Below are positions 51,379-60,835 of a DNA stretch of 64,000 bases, in pieces; positions within the stretch are counted from its first letter, which is position 1; the number at the start of each line of letters is the position of its first letter. The DNA comes from Sphingobacteriaceae bacterium. GTDB taxonomy: Bacteria > Bacteroidota > Bacteroidia > Sphingobacteriales > Sphingobacteriaceae. The stretch covers positions 124,001 through 188,000 of the forward strand of contig CANHRG010000002.1 in assembly GCA_947463785.1 (NCBI GenBank). Reading direction: 5' to 3'. Below the pieces are notes generated by a model, which searched no databases, had not been told where the DNA came from, and was given only the letters and a program-made list of their open reading frames with translations. Both the position numbers and the translations under genes were made by a program.

Positions 51379-51786
51379 TTATTTGAAATACGTTTTCATC
51401 TTGTTGAGAAACTGTTCTGGTGGTAAACAGGGCTTATTTTTCTCCATGTCTACAAAAACCAATGTAGTTTCTCCCAGATTAATCAGTTCCTCAGCCTCAT
51501 TATATAACTCATATCGGAAGTGAATTCGTATGCCCGGCATCTTATCAATAATTACTTTTACGGTAATTTCCTGATCGTATTTAGCTGGTTTAATGTATTT
51601 GCATTTCAATTCTAATACGGGCATCATGATACCCGTATCTTCCATTTCTTGGTAAGACATGCCTAAACTTCTCAGCATCTCCACACGACCCACTTCATAA
51701 AATTCGGCGTAATTCCCATAATACATATAGCCCATTTGGTCGGTTTCGCCGTATCTAACTCTAATTTTGGTAGTATGGGTATACAT
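51379..51786 (-). CDS. Acyl-CoA thioesterase, YbgC/4HBT hotdog family
   Basis: 135 aa. RVRYGETDQMGYMYYGNYAEFYEVGRVEML is the hotdog signature, in which the Asp of TDQMGY is the catalytic residue. Hydrolysis of acyl-CoA or acyl-ACP thioesters is the family activity; the substrate is unknown. The gene overlaps mltG by one base and precedes the BrkB gene by one base, so it is within the cell-envelope operon. A second, more distant hotdog gene lies at 55003-55425. Confidence 0.9.
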   Translation of the reverse strand: MYTHTTKIRVRYGETDQMGYMYYGNYAEFYEVGRVEMLRSLGMSYQEMEDTGIMMPVLELKCKYIKPAKYDQEITVKVIIDKMPGIRIHFRYELYNEAEELINLGETTLVFVDMEKNKPCLPPEQFLNKMKTYFK

Positions 51787-52841
51787 TATTTCTTAATATT
51801 TCTTTCGTTCAAAGCCTGTTGAAATTTTTTGGCATTTGCTTGATGTTCAGCCAAGCTAACGGCAAAATTATGGTAACCCGAAAAATCCTCTTTCGCACAC
51901 ATGTAGATGTAAGGATGCTTCTTGAAATTCAAAACGGCATCAATTGCTGCAATACTAGGCATATTGATAGGCCCTGGCGGCAAGCCTGCGTATTTGTACG
52001 TATTATATGGAGAATCTTTGCTTAAATGTTTGTTTAATACCCTTCGAATACTGAAATCCTTGTTTGCAAAAATTACAGTTGGATCTGATTCGAGTTTCAT
52101 TCCTTTTTGGTATCGGTTCAAATACAAACCGGCAATGGTAGGCATTTCACTGTTCACCAAGGCTTCTCCATCTACAATGGAGGCCAAAATGCTAACCTCA
52201 ATAGGATTTAGGCCCAATTTTTTTGCTTTAGCTATTCGTTCCTCATTCCAGAATTTTTGGTATTCCTCATGCATCCTTTTAAAAAAAGATTCAGCATCGG
52301 TATTCCAGTAAAGTTCGTAACTATTGGGGATGAATACTGTGTAAACATTCTCTTTGTTAAATCCATATAAATCAAGGAATTGAGTAGAATCAAGTAGATT
52401 ACTAATTGAGCTGCTGTCAGCTTCGATTTTTTTGGCAATTTCTCCTGCAAAATCTTCTTTCAAGCGAATGTTCTGAAAATTGAGCTTTACAGGTTCCTGG
52501 TTACCTGATTTCAGCATGTTGATGAGGCGACGGTTACTCATACCCGGCTGAAGTGCGTATTTACCCGGCTTTACCTTTTGAATATAATTCATTTTAATGG
52601 CTGCAGTTCTAAAGCTTGCGCTGTCTTCTAGAATTCCTTTTTCTCGAATTTCTTGCATCACTTGTTCAAAATCTGCCCCGGTGTGGATGTACAAATAAGC
52701 CTCCTTATCGGTTACATTACCACCCAAGTATTTCCACACATAATTAAATGCAATAATCCCTCCAATCAGCATTACAAAGGCAACAAATGCTAATCCGAGT
52801 TTCGTTCCGGTGCTCATTTTCTTTTTCGATTTCTTCGCCAT
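51786..52841 (-). CDS. mltG: Endolytic murein transglycosylase
   Basis: 351 aa. One N-terminal helix (about residues 14-36) is followed by a LysM-like subdomain and the YceG fold. EVSILASIVDGEALVNSEMPTIAGLYLNRY and GMKLESDPTVIFA are the catalytic region; it reads IVDGEA where E. coli has IVEKET, so the conserved first Glu is Asp while the second is kept. MltG cuts nascent glycan strands and releases them from the polymerase. It lies 3 bp after the rhodanese gene and upstream of the thioesterase, in the envelope operon. Confidence 0.93.
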   Translation of the reverse strand: MAKKSKKKMSTGTKLGLAFVAFVMLIGGIIAFNYVWKYLGGNVTDKEAYLYIHTGADFEQVMQEIREKGILEDSASFRTAAIKMNYIQKVKPGKYALQPGMSNRRLINMLKSGNQEPVKLNFQNIRLKEDFAGEIAKKIEADSSSISNLLDSTQFLDLYGFNKENVYTVFIPNSYELYWNTDAESFFKRMHEEYQKFWNEERIAKAKKLGLNPIEVSILASIVDGEALVNSEMPTIAGLYLNRYQKGMKLESDPTVIFANKDFSIRRVLNKHLSKDSPYNTYKYAGLPPGPINMPSIAAIDAVLNFKKHPYIYMCAKEDFSGYHNFAVSLAEHQANAKKFQQALNERNIKK

Positions 52842-52844
52842 GAT

Positions 52845-53150
52845 TTACTTGTTAAACTTTTTTCTCCAGGCTAGTAAGCCTCCCTCTAAATTTCTGGTAT
52901 TGATGAAACCCGCCATGTTTAAGATTCTGCAGCCTGTTTCACTCCGAATCCCTCGCTGACAAATAACCACAATCTCCTCATCTTTTTCCAATTCTAGATC
53001 TTCTAATGAGGTAGGTAATTTGCCTAGCGGGATGTTCACTCCACCAATATTAAACGTATGAAATTCCAGTTCTTCGCGAACATCTAAAAGTCGAATCTGA
53101 TCTCCTTTTGCTAGTCGATCTTGCAACTCCTCTACACCAATATCGGCCAT
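52845..53150 (-). CDS. Single-domain rhodanese
   Basis: 101 aa. ELQDRLAKGDQIRLLDVREELEFHTFNIGGVNIPLGKL is the N-terminal half and VVICQRGIRSETGCRIL the active-site loop with the persulfide Cys (CQRGIRS). It transfers sulfur or binds oxyanions; the physiological donor and acceptor are unknown. Overlaps the PASTA gene by one base and lies 3 bp before mltG, so it is within the operon. Confidence 0.92.
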   Translation of the reverse strand: MADIGVEELQDRLAKGDQIRLLDVREELEFHTFNIGGVNIPLGKLPTSLEDLELEKDEEIVVICQRGIRSETGCRILNMAGFINTRNLEGGLLAWRKKFNK

Positions 53151-53917
53151 TATTTTCCTCCTGAAATGATTATATTAACGCTGCTTCCGATGCTGATTTT
53201 ACTCAAAGTATCTACAGGAGCAGGGAATTGTTTGATGATTTTTCCGTTAATGGTATCCCGACCAGTACCTTGGAAGTTCACCGTGCCGAGTTTAAGCGAA
53301 GACCCTAATAAGGCCAATCTGGCTTCGCCTAAGCTAAGTCCAACCAAATTTGGAATATCCACTTCGCTAGCTCCCTTTCCATCGCCTAAAACCAAGTTAA
53401 TGCGAGATCCCTTTGGAACTTCCTGTCCCGCCCTTAACTCCCTACCTCTGAAAGTGAACTTTAAAACCACATCTTTAGCAACGTCATTTACATAAGCAGT
53501 GTCGCCTAGTTTGAGTCCATAATTGCTAAGTATGGCAGCAACTTCCAAATAAGTTTTACTATCTATTTCAGGAAAACGGACGTTTGGGGCCTGACGAGTT
53601 ATAATTGTCAGGTATATGGTTCTATTCAATTTTACATTTGTGCTTGGATCGGGGTCTTGTTCAATAACAACACCGGGTTGTTTATCCAATTGATAAACGG
53701 AATCAATTTGATACCGAAAACCTTGTGATTCTAATTCTTGAATCGCGGTTTCAATAGGTAAACCTTTCAATTTAGGCACAGGAACCCCTTCTCCGTGGTG
53801 TGTGTAAAACCGTAAGCTGTAAAAAACAATCAGTAAAAAAGCGAACAGTGAGCCAATAGCCCAATACAAGTTTTTACGAAAGGTTTTTGTTCGGAGGTAG
53901 CTGAAGAAGTTGCTCAT
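53150..53917 (-). CDS. Membrane-anchored PASTA-domain protein
   Basis: 255 aa. A helix near residues 16-36 anchors the protein, and three PASTA repeats follow (VPKLKGLPIETAIQELESQGF, VRFPEIDSKTYLEVAAILSNYGL, VDIPNLVGLSLGEARLALLGSSL), each of about 65 residues. There is no kinase or penicillin-binding domain. PASTA domains bind muropeptides or beta-lactams, so the protein probably senses or localises to peptidoglycan. It is the first gene of the leftward envelope operon and divergent from ddl. Its rhodanese neighbour overlaps it by one base. Confidence 0.9.
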   Translation of the reverse strand: MSNFFSYLRTKTFRKNLYWAIGSLFAFLLIVFYSLRFYTHHGEGVPVPKLKGLPIETAIQELESQGFRYQIDSVYQLDKQPGVVIEQDPDPSTNVKLNRTIYLTIITRQAPNVRFPEIDSKTYLEVAAILSNYGLKLGDTAYVNDVAKDVVLKFTFRGRELRAGQEVPKGSRINLVLGDGKGASEVDIPNLVGLSLGEARLALLGSSLKLGTVNFQGTGRDTINGKIIKQFPAPVDTLSKISIGSSVNIIISGGK

Positions 53918-54001
53918 TTAAGAATTAATTTGAGTTCAAACTTACTCGAAAAATAAGGAATTTGGAAGTTAATACAGTGTAATTGCACCGTAAATTTCAT
54001 T

Positions 54002-54009
54002 TATATTTG
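54002..54009 (+). promoter_or_regulatory. -7 motif 6 nt before ddl (leaderless mRNA predicted)
   Basis: TATATTTG fits TAnnTTTG and ends 6 nt before the ATG at 54016. TTG (53983-53985) is 16 bp upstream as a possible -33 element. Confidence 0.5.
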
Positions 54010-54015
54010 AAGCGT

Positions 54016-54999
54016 ATGAAAAAGACCATAGCCCTTGTTACTGGCGGATTTACCGGAGAATCGGTGATATCGCTTAAAAGTGCAGCCGTTATTGAACAAA
54101 ACCTCGATCCTTCTAAATTCGAGGTGTACAAAATTGTGATCACACCTCAAGCCTGGTATTATGAAGATGTACAGGGTAGCCAGCATCACATCGACAAAAA
54201 CGATTTCAGTCTTTCATTAAATAGTATTAAAATCACATTTGATGCGGTTTTTATCGGACTGCATGGTTCCCCGGGCGAAGATGGCAAGCTGCAGGGTTAT
54301 TTCGATATGCTCCAAATTCCTTACACGAGCTGCGATGCTCTAACTTCTGCAATTAGTATGAATAAGGGTTATACCAAAGCAATTGTTGAGGGAATTGCTG
54401 GCTTACATGTGGCTAAATCCTGTCAGTTTTTTTCAAACCATCCCGCGAATACGGATCACATCCAAAAAGAACTCAAATTGCCTTATTTCGTTAAACCCAA
54501 TAATGGTGGAAGTAGTATTGGCATGAGCAAGGTGAAAGCCGTTTCTGAAATTCAGGAAGCTTTGGATAAGGCTTTCGCTGAAGATACACAGGTTTTGGTG
54601 GAGGAGTTTATTCAGGGTAGAGAATTTACTGTGGGTGTTTACTCAGGAAAAAACGGTATTCAGGTTTTACCGGCTACTGAGATCATTTCTTCGAAAGAAT
54701 TCTTTGATTTTGAGGCCAAATACACACCTGGTGTTTCGCAAGAAATTACACCTGGAAGAATGAGTGCCGAAGAGATGGATCGTGTTAACCAAATTGCTAA
54801 AGAGGTATACCTGAAGTTGAACTGCAGGGGAGTGGTGCGTATTGATTACATTTTGGAAGAGGGCACCGGTAACTTTTATTTTATTGAGATCAATACTGTA
54901 CCCGGACAGTCTGAAAATTCCATTATTCCGCAGCAGGTTCGTGCCACAGGTCGTACCATCCAGGAGTTTTATACGGAACTGATCGAGGTTATATTATAA
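54016..54999 (+). CDS. ddl: D-alanine--D-alanine ligase
   Basis: 327 aa from ATG 54016 (the frame also opens at 53983 but MKKTIALVTGGFTGE is the family start). GLHGSPGEDGKLQG, PYFVKPNNGGSSIGMSKV with its ATP loop, and IDYILEEGTGNFYFIEINTVPGQSENS are the ATP-grasp core. It joins two D-Ala for peptidoglycan precursor synthesis. It is divergent from the PASTA gene. Nothing precedes it but a -7 motif. Confidence 0.95.
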   Translation: MKKTIALVTGGFTGESVISLKSAAVIEQNLDPSKFEVYKIVITPQAWYYEDVQGSQHHIDKNDFSLSLNSIKITFDAVFIGLHGSPGEDGKLQGYFDMLQIPYTSCDALTSAISMNKGYTKAIVEGIAGLHVAKSCQFFSNHPANTDHIQKELKLPYFVKPNNGGSSIGMSKVKAVSEIQEALDKAFAEDTQVLVEEFIQGREFTVGVYSGKNGIQVLPATEIISSKEFFDFEAKYTPGVSQEITPGRMSAEEMDRVNQIAKEVYLKLNCRGVVRIDYILEEGTGNFYFIEINTVPGQSENSIIPQQVRATGRTIQEFYTELIEVIL

Positions 55000-55002
55000 A
55001 AC

Positions 55003-55425
55003 CTAAATAGCATACTTCTCAATAATCTCAGGCGTAACCGGCATTCCACGTCCGCTTTGCAAGTCAATCATCACGTAATCAAACCAGCCATCGCAGCTTA
55101 TTTTATTGGTTTTCTTATTGATGATTTCGAAAATCACCTTACAGCCCTTGGTATTGATTTCTGAGATCCCAGTAAGTACGATAAATTCATCGCCCATACC
55201 TAAAGGACGTTTATAATCCACATATGCAGTCCGTACAACCCAACCATAGCCCATTTTCATGAACTCTTCCATAGACATACCGTAGCAACGTTCCATTTGA
55301 TCGTATCTAGCGGCCAGCACATAATCAAAATACGTGCTGTTGTGCACATGGTTAAACATGTCTATATCGTCTGGTCTGACTTTAAATTCACTGCTGAAAA
55401 TACTGTAGCCGGAGGGGTTATTCAT
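55003..55425 (-). CDS. Hotdog-fold acyl-CoA thioesterase
   Basis: 140 aa. FKVRPDDIDMFNHVHNSTYFDYVLAARYDQM is the 4HBT block, in which the DIDMFNHVHN residues place the catalytic Asp and the substrate-binding Asn/His. Relatives hydrolyse medium/long acyl-CoA. The gene ends 3 bp from the ddl stop (convergent). No linked pathway. Confidence 0.88.
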   Translation of the reverse strand: MNNPSGYSIFSSEFKVRPDDIDMFNHVHNSTYFDYVLAARYDQMERCYGMSMEEFMKMGYGWVVRTAYVDYKRPLGMGDEFIVLTGISEINTKGCKVIFEIINKKTNKISCDGWFDYVMIDLQSGRGMPVTPEIIEKYAI

Positions 55426-55464
55426 ATCGCAAAGCTATCTCGATTATTTTAAATTGCCAATTTG

Positions 55465-55495
55465 TTGCGCTTATTAATGTGAATGCCTATATTTG
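55465..55495 (+). promoter_or_regulatory. Promoter of rpsO
   Basis: TTG (55465-55467) and TATATTTG (55488-55495) are separated by 20 bp, fitting the -33/-7 pattern. The -7 element lies 44 bp before the ATG, so the rpsO leader is about 38 nt. Confidence 0.65.
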
Positions 55496-55539
55496 CGGCA
55501 ATTAATAGAATTTTTTAACGCTTTAATATTATTCAAGAA

Positions 55540-55818
55540 ATGTATTTAAGTAACGAATTTAAATCAGCCATTTTCGCTAAACATGGCAAATCAGCAACCG
55601 ATACCGGTTCTGCAGAAGGTCAGGTAGCTTTATTTACCGCCCGTATTGCTCACTTAACCGAGCACCTTAAAAAGAACAAAAAAGATTTTTCTACCCAATT
55701 ATCACTACAAAAATTGGTAGGTAAACGTAGAGCAATCTTAGCCTATTTGTACAAAAAAGATATCGCAAGATATCGTGCAATTATCAAAGCACTCGAGTTA
55801 AGAGATATTATCAAGTAA
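55540..55818 (+). CDS. rpsO: 30S ribosomal protein S15
   Basis: 92 aa, a little longer than the 89-aa E. coli protein. GSAEGQVALFTARIAHLTEHLKKNKKDF, LQKLVGKRRAILAYLYKKD and ARYRAIIKALELRD cover the four helices that bind 16S rRNA (helix 20/22 junction). Its neighbour pnp is the classical partner, although a terminator stands between them. The codon set is rich in C- and A-ending triplets, consistent with high expression. Confidence 0.97.
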   Translation: MYLSNEFKSAIFAKHGKSATDTGSAEGQVALFTARIAHLTEHLKKNKKDFSTQLSLQKLVGKRRAILAYLYKKDIARYRAIIKALELRDIIK

Positions 55819-55834
55819 ATCTTAACCCAAATTG

Positions 55835-55865
55835 AAAAGCCATCTCATTAGGGGATGGCTTTTTT
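55835..55865 (+). terminator. Terminator between rpsO and pnp
   Basis: A perfect 10-bp stem (55835-55844 with 55854-55863) and a T run follow the rpsO stop by 17 bp. It would allow rpsO expression to exceed pnp. Confidence 0.85.
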
Positions 55866-55933
55866 GATTGAAACAATTAAAATCAATATATACGGCACAA
55901 ACAAAGAGGAAATTGTGCCACAATGAAAACAAC

Positions 55934-58063
55934 ATGAATCCAATAAAAAAATCCTTCGACATCGGCGATGGCCGCATGATCGAAATTGAAACCGGAAAGT
56001 TAGCCAAGCAGGCAGACGGTTCCGTAGTCGTAAAAATGGGAGACACCATGCTATTAGCAACGGTAGTAAGCTCCCCAACCGCAAAAGAAGGTGTAGACTT
56101 CTTACCCTTATCTGTAGATTACCAAGAGAAATACGCCGCTACTGGCCGTATTCCTGGAGGTTTTTTACGTCGTGAAGCTCGTTTATCAGATTACGAAGTA
56201 TTAATTTCTCGTTTGGTTGACCGTGCTTTACGCCCGATGTTCCCAGAAGATTACCATGCAGACACTCAGGTAATGATTTCCCTGATCTCTGCCGATAAAG
56301 ATATTATGCCAGATGCTTTAGCCGGTTTAGCCGCTTCTGCAGCTTTGGCTGTTTCAGACATTCCGTTTAACGGACCTATTTCTGAAGTACGTGTAGCCAA
56401 AATTGATGGCAAGTTGGTGATCAACCCATTGATGAGCGATCTAGAGCGTGCCACTTTAGAATTCATCGTGGCTGGTTCTGCTAACGATATTGGTATGGTG
56501 GAAGGTGAGTGTAAAGAAATTTCTGAAGCCGAAATGGTTGAAGCGATCGAATTTGCACACAAAGCCATCAAAATTCAGATTCAGGCTCAGCGTGAACTAG
56601 CTGAAATGGTAGGTTCTACTACCAAGCGTGAATATTGCCACGAAAACACCAATCCGGAATTGAGAGAAAAAGCTTTCGCAGATACCTATGCACAAGTATA
56701 TGCTATCGCGAAATCAGGCTCAAGCAAGCACGAGCGTTCAGCTAAATTTGCTGAGATCGAGGCTACCTTCTTGGCGTCATTAGGTGAAGGAATTGACGAT
56801 ACCACTAAATTCTTAGCTAAAAAATATTTTCACGATGTACAATACGATGCCGTACGTAACCTCATCTTAGACGAAGGAATTCGTTTAGACGGTCGCGACT
56901 CTCGTACCGTTCGCCCAATTTGGAGCGAAGTAGGTTATTTGCCTGCTGCACACGGTTCGGCAGTATTTACCCGTGGCGAAACGCAATCATTAACTTCAGT
57001 AACCTTAGGTTCTAAGTCTGATGAGCAAATGATTGATGGTGCATTTATCAATGGCTACCAGAAATTCTTGTTACACTATAACTTCCCAGGTTTCTCTACA
57101 GGCGAAGTTCGTCCTAACCGTGGTGCTGGCCGCCGCGAAATTGGTCACGGTAACTTGGCTATGCGTTCGTTAAAGCAGGTTTTGCCTGAGGAGAATCCGT
57201 ATACCATCCGTATCGTTTCTGATATTTTAGAATCTAATGGATCATCATCTATGGCTACCGTTTGTGCGGGTACATTAGCCCTGATGGATGCCGGTGTGCA
57301 AATTAAAGCACCAGTTTCTGGTATCGCGATGGGATTAATTACCGACGAAAAAACCGGTAAATACGCCATCTTAAGTGATATTTTGGGTGATGAAGATCAC
57401 TTGGGGGATATGGACTTTAAAGTTACCGGTACCGAAAAAGGTATTGTAGCTTGCCAAATGGACTTAAAAATCAATGGTTTGAAGTGGGAAGTGTTAACTG
57501 CTGCTTTGGAGCAAGCTAAAGAAGCCCGCTTACACATCTTAAACGAGATGAAGAAAACCATTACTACACCTCGTGAAGACTACAAACCGCATGCACCACG
57601 CATTGTGACTTTGAAGATTGATAAAGAATTCATCGGAGCTGTAATTGGCCCGGGTGGTAAAATTATTCAGGAAATGCAGCGTGAAACTGGCGCTACCATC
57701 TCTATTGAAGAGGTAGACAACCAAGGTGTCGTAGAAATTTTTGCTGATAACAAAGCCGCTATTGATGCAGCCGTAGGACGTATCAAAGCTATTGCCGCTA
57801 AACCAGAAGTAGGTGAAACTTACGAAGGCAAAGTGAAAACCATTATGCCATTCGGTGCATTTGTTGAAATTATGCCTGGTAAAGATGGTTTATTGCACAT
57901 TTCTGAAATTGACTGGACCCGTCATGAAACCATGGATGGTATCTTCAATGTAGGAGATATGGTAACTGTTAAATTGCTTGATGTAGATAAGCAAGGAAAA
58001 CTGAAACTATCACGCAAAGCTTTATTGCCTCGTCCCCCAAAACCGGAAGAACAGCAAGCTTAA
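55934..58063 (+). CDS. pnp: Polynucleotide phosphorylase
   Basis: 709 aa from ATG 55934 (the frame extends upstream, but [19 protein letters not shown] is the family start). Two RNase PH domains (about 1-140, 310-540), a linker helical domain, KH ([18 protein letters not shown], with GxxG) and S1 ([18 protein letters not shown]) are visible, so it is full length. It degrades RNA 3' to 5' with phosphate and can also polymerise. It follows rpsO in the classical order. Confidence 0.97.
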   Translation: MNPIKKSFDIGDGRMIEIETGKLAKQADGSVVVKMGDTMLLATVVSSPTAKEGVDFLPLSVDYQEKYAATGRIPGGFLRREARLSDYEVLISRLVDRALRPMFPEDYHADTQVMISLISADKDIMPDALAGLAASAALAVSDIPFNGPISEVRVAKIDGKLVINPLMSDLERATLEFIVAGSANDIGMVEGECKEISEAEMVEAIEFAHKAIKIQIQAQRELAEMVGSTTKREYCHENTNPELREKAFADTYAQVYAIAKSGSSKHERSAKFAEIEATFLASLGEGIDDTTKFLAKKYFHDVQYDAVRNLILDEGIRLDGRDSRTVRPIWSEVGYLPAAHGSAVFTRGETQSLTSVTLGSKSDEQMIDGAFINGYQKFLLHYNFPGFSTGEVRPNRGAGRREIGHGNLAMRSLKQVLPEENPYTIRIVSDILESNGSSSMATVCAGTLALMDAGVQIKAPVSGIAMGLITDEKTGKYAILSDILGDEDHLGDMDFKVTGTEKGIVACQMDLKINGLKWEVLTAALEQAKEARLHILNEMKKTITTPREDYKPHAPRIVTLKIDKEFIGAVIGPGGKIIQEMQRETGATISIEEVDNQGVVEIFADNKAAIDAAVGRIKAIAAKPEVGETYEGKVKTIMPFGAFVEIMPGKDGLLHISEIDWTRHETMDGIFNVGDMVTVKLLDVDKQGKLKLSRKALLPRPPKPEEQQA

Positions 58064-58067
58064 TTTT

Positions 58068-58099
58068 AAAAAGCCCTCGAGTTATCGGGGGCTTTTTTT
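58068..58099 (+). terminator. Terminator of pnp
   Basis: Stem AAAAAGCCCTCGA with TCGGGGGCTTTTT, one G-T pair, closing on a GTTA loop, followed by a T run. It starts 5 bp after the stop. Confidence 0.85.
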
Positions 58100-58112
58100 G
58101 TATAGGATTAGC

Positions 58113-58120
58113 TATATTTG
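58113..58120 (+). promoter_or_regulatory. -7 motif 4 nt before rpe (leaderless mRNA predicted)
   Basis: TATATTTG fits TAnnTTTG and ends 4 nt before the ATG. No Shine-Dalgarno is present. Confidence 0.5.
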
Positions 58121-58124
58121 ACTC

Positions 58125-58775
58125 ATGAAACACCTCATCGCACCTTCACTACTTTCTGCCGATTTTGCCAACTTGCAACGCGATGTTGAAATGCTCAATC
58201 GGAGTGAGGCGGATTGGCTGCATATTGACATTATGGATGGGGTGTTTGTGCCCAATATTTCTTTTGGATTTCCGGTTTTACAGGCCATTGCCAAGCATGC
58301 TCAAAAGCCCTTAGATGTTCACTTGATGATTGTAGAGCCCGACCGTTACCTGGGCGATTTTAAAAAAGCAGGGGCCGCGGTGATTACCGTACATTATGAA
58401 GCTTGTACACACCTACATCGCACCATTCAGGCTATTAAAGATTTAGGTTGTAAAGCAGGTGTGGCCATTAATCCGCATACGCCTGTTTCTGTTTTAGAAA
58501 CTATATTGCATGATTTGGATCTAGTGCTGATCATGTCGGTGAATCCGGGTTTTGGTGGACAAAAATTTATTGAAAATACCTATCAAAAAATCAAACAAGT
58601 AAAAGAGTTGGCTAAAGCTGTTAACCCGAATTTACTTATTGAAGTAGATGGAGGTGTAGGAATGGCTAATATAAAGCAATTAGTAGATGCCGGTGCCAAT
58701 GTTTTGGTTGCCGGAAATGCCGTTTTTGCTGCCGATAGCTCAGAAGAAATGATTAAATCCTTGAAAAACTGTTAA
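58125..58775 (+). CDS. rpe: Ribulose-phosphate 3-epimerase
   Basis: 216 aa TIM barrel. [31 protein letters not shown] (with the metal His and catalytic Asp), [21 protein letters not shown]-type [14 protein letters not shown] and [10 protein letters not shown] are intact. It interconverts ribulose 5-phosphate and xylulose 5-phosphate in the pentose phosphate pathway. It precedes serC by 4 bp, so it is probably the first gene of a run of four with serC, serA and DUF1015. Confidence 0.97.
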   Translation: MKHLIAPSLLSADFANLQRDVEMLNRSEADWLHIDIMDGVFVPNISFGFPVLQAIAKHAQKPLDVHLMIVEPDRYLGDFKKAGAAVITVHYEACTHLHRTIQAIKDLGCKAGVAINPHTPVSVLETILHDLDLVLIMSVNPGFGGQKFIENTYQKIKQVKELAKAVNPNLLIEVDGGVGMANIKQLVDAGANVLVAGNAVFAADSSEEMIKSLKNC

Positions 58776-58779
58776 CTAT

Positions 58780-59847
58780 ATGAAACATAATTTTGGTGCC
58801 GGACCATGTATTTTGCCGCAGGAAGTTTTTAAACAAGCTGCACAGGCTGTTTTAGAATGGGATCACACCGGTTTATCTATACTTGAAATTTCACACCGAA
58901 CTCCTGAATTTGAGGAGGTTGTAGCTGAGACTGAACGATTGGTCAAATCCTTATTAAATGTTCCTGCAGGCTATTCTGTAATCTTTTTACAGGGTGGAGC
59001 CAGCTTACAGTTCTCCATGGTGCCTATGAATTTATTAGGTGATGGACAGAAGGCAGCGTATTTAGATACGGGTGTTTGGGCAAATAAAGCGCTAAAGGAA
59101 GCGAAGCTTTTTGGGGAAATAGATGTTGTGGCATCGTCAAAAGAACAAAACTATACCTTCATCCCAAAAAATTACGAAATTCCTAAGGATGCAGTGTATT
59201 TCCATTGTACTTCTAACAATACCATTTACGGTACGGAAATGCACAGCTTCCCTAAATCACCTGTTCCAATGGTTTGCGACATGTCATCAGATATTTTCAG
59301 TCGCCAGGTGAATGTGGCCGATTTTGATTTGATTTATGCCGGAGCTCAAAAAAATATGGGTCCAGCAGGGGTTACATTAGTGATTGTTAAAGATGAGATT
59401 TTGGGTAAAATTGACCGTAAAATCCCTTCGATGTTAGATTATAAGATCCACATTGAAGGTGAATCTATGTACAATACGCCACCGGTATTTTCCATTTATG
59501 TATCAATGCTCAACTTAAAATGGCTGAAAGCTAAAGGTGGAGTTCCAGTTATCGAGCAAGAGAACTTGGCTAAAGCAAGAGCATTGTATGCAGAAATAGA
59601 TCGTAATCCATTGTTTAAAGGTACTTGTGCGATAGAAGATAGATCGAATATGAACATTTGTTTCGTTATGGAAAACCCAGAATTGGAGAAAGACTTTCTA
59701 AAATTTGCCGAAGATCGTGACATTATTGGGATCAAAGGTCACCGAAGTGTTGGTGGTTTCCGTGCTTCGATGTACAATGCCTTGCCAATATCTAGTGTAC
59801 ATGTGCTGGTGGATGCCATGCAAGAATTTGCTGAAAAACACGCTTAA
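58780..59847 (+). CDS. serC: Phosphoserine aminotransferase
   Basis: 355 aa. [44 protein letters not shown] and [18 protein letters not shown] (PLP-Lys) are those of SerC. It converts 3-phosphohydroxypyruvate to 3-phosphoserine using glutamate and has a role in PLP synthesis. The downstream gene makes its substrate from 3-phosphoglycerate. The C-terminal [16 protein letters not shown] block is also typical. Follows rpe by 4 bp. Confidence 0.96.
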   Translation: MKHNFGAGPCILPQEVFKQAAQAVLEWDHTGLSILEISHRTPEFEEVVAETERLVKSLLNVPAGYSVIFLQGGASLQFSMVPMNLLGDGQKAAYLDTGVWANKALKEAKLFGEIDVVASSKEQNYTFIPKNYEIPKDAVYFHCTSNNTIYGTEMHSFPKSPVPMVCDMSSDIFSRQVNVADFDLIYAGAQKNMGPAGVTLVIVKDEILGKIDRKIPSMLDYKIHIEGESMYNTPPVFSIYVSMLNLKWLKAKGGVPVIEQENLAKARALYAEIDRNPLFKGTCAIEDRSNMNICFVMENPELEKDFLKFAEDRDIIGIKGHRSVGGFRASMYNALPISSVHVLVDAMQEFAEKHA

Positions 59848-59868
59848 ATTTTACCACAAACATCTTTT

Positions 59869-60819
59869 ATGATTAAAATACTTGCCAACGATGGCATCGA
59901 TCCTATAGGTAAAACGTTATTAGAACAAGCCGGTATTCAAGTGGATACCGAAACCATTCCTCAAGATCAGTTAGCTCAGGCTTTGCAACATTACGATGGC
60001 TTAACCGTTCGGAGTGCTACCAAAGTGCGTAAAGACCTGATCGATGCTTGTCCAAGTTTAAAATTGATAGGTCGGGGTGGCGTAGGTATGGACAATATCG
60101 ATGTGGAGTATGCCCGCAGTAAAGGCATCGCGGTAGTCAATACGCCTGCAGCATCGTCTCTTTCGGTAGCTGAATTGGTTTTTGCCCATTTATTTACCGG
60201 TGTTCGTTTTTTATACGATGCTAACCGCAAAATGCCGCTTGAGGGAGGCTCTAAATTCAATGACCTGAAGAAAGCTTACGCCAAAGGCATCGAATTACGT
60301 GGTAAAACCATCGGAATTATAGGTTTTGGACGTATTGGTAGAGAAACGGCTAAAATGGCTTTAGGTTTAGGAATGGATGTGTTGGCTTACGATTTAAACG
60401 ATGTACCCAAAACGCTTAGTTTGGAACTCAGTGGAAACATTAGAGTTGATGTGCCTGTAAAAGGGGTGAGCCTAAACGAATTAATTAGCCAGTCTGATTT
60501 TATCAGCTTGCATGTACCTTTCGCTGATAAACCGGTTATTGGTCAGGCAGAGTTTAATTTAATGAAGAACGGAGTAGGATTAGTGAATTGTTCACGTGGG
60601 GGTACGGTAAACGAACAAGCGTTGATCGAAGCCTTAGATTCAGGCAAATTGGCTTTCGCCGGATTGGATGTGTTTGAAAATGAGCCACAACCCTTACAGG
60701 CTTTGTTAAGTCATCCTAAAGTATCCCTAACTCCACATATTGGGGCTTCTACTAATGAAGCTCAAGAAAGAATTGGTACCGAATTAGCTAATTTGATTAT
60801 CGATTACTTTAAAAAGTAA
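59869..60819 (+). CDS. serA: D-3-phosphoglycerate dehydrogenase (short form)
   Basis: 316 aa; the core only, with no ACT or ASB regulatory domain. LTVRSATKVRKDLIDA and VNTPAASSLSVAELV with GKTIGIIGFGRIGRETAKMA (NAD fold) and NCSRGGTVNEQAL, then LTPHIGASTNEAQERI (catalytic Glu/His pair) are intact. It oxidises 3-phosphoglycerate to 3-phosphohydroxypyruvate. Lack of the ACT domain suggests no serine feedback by that route. The assignment to serine synthesis is supported by the upstream serC (21-bp gap). Confidence 0.92.
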   Translation: MIKILANDGIDPIGKTLLEQAGIQVDTETIPQDQLAQALQHYDGLTVRSATKVRKDLIDACPSLKLIGRGGVGMDNIDVEYARSKGIAVVNTPAASSLSVAELVFAHLFTGVRFLYDANRKMPLEGGSKFNDLKKAYAKGIELRGKTIGIIGFGRIGRETAKMALGLGMDVLAYDLNDVPKTLSLELSGNIRVDVPVKGVSLNELISQSDFISLHVPFADKPVIGQAEFNLMKNGVGLVNCSRGGTVNEQALIEALDSGKLAFAGLDVFENEPQPLQALLSHPKVSLTPHIGASTNEAQERIGTELANLIIDYFKK

Positions 60820-60835
60820 TCATTTTTAACTGCTT

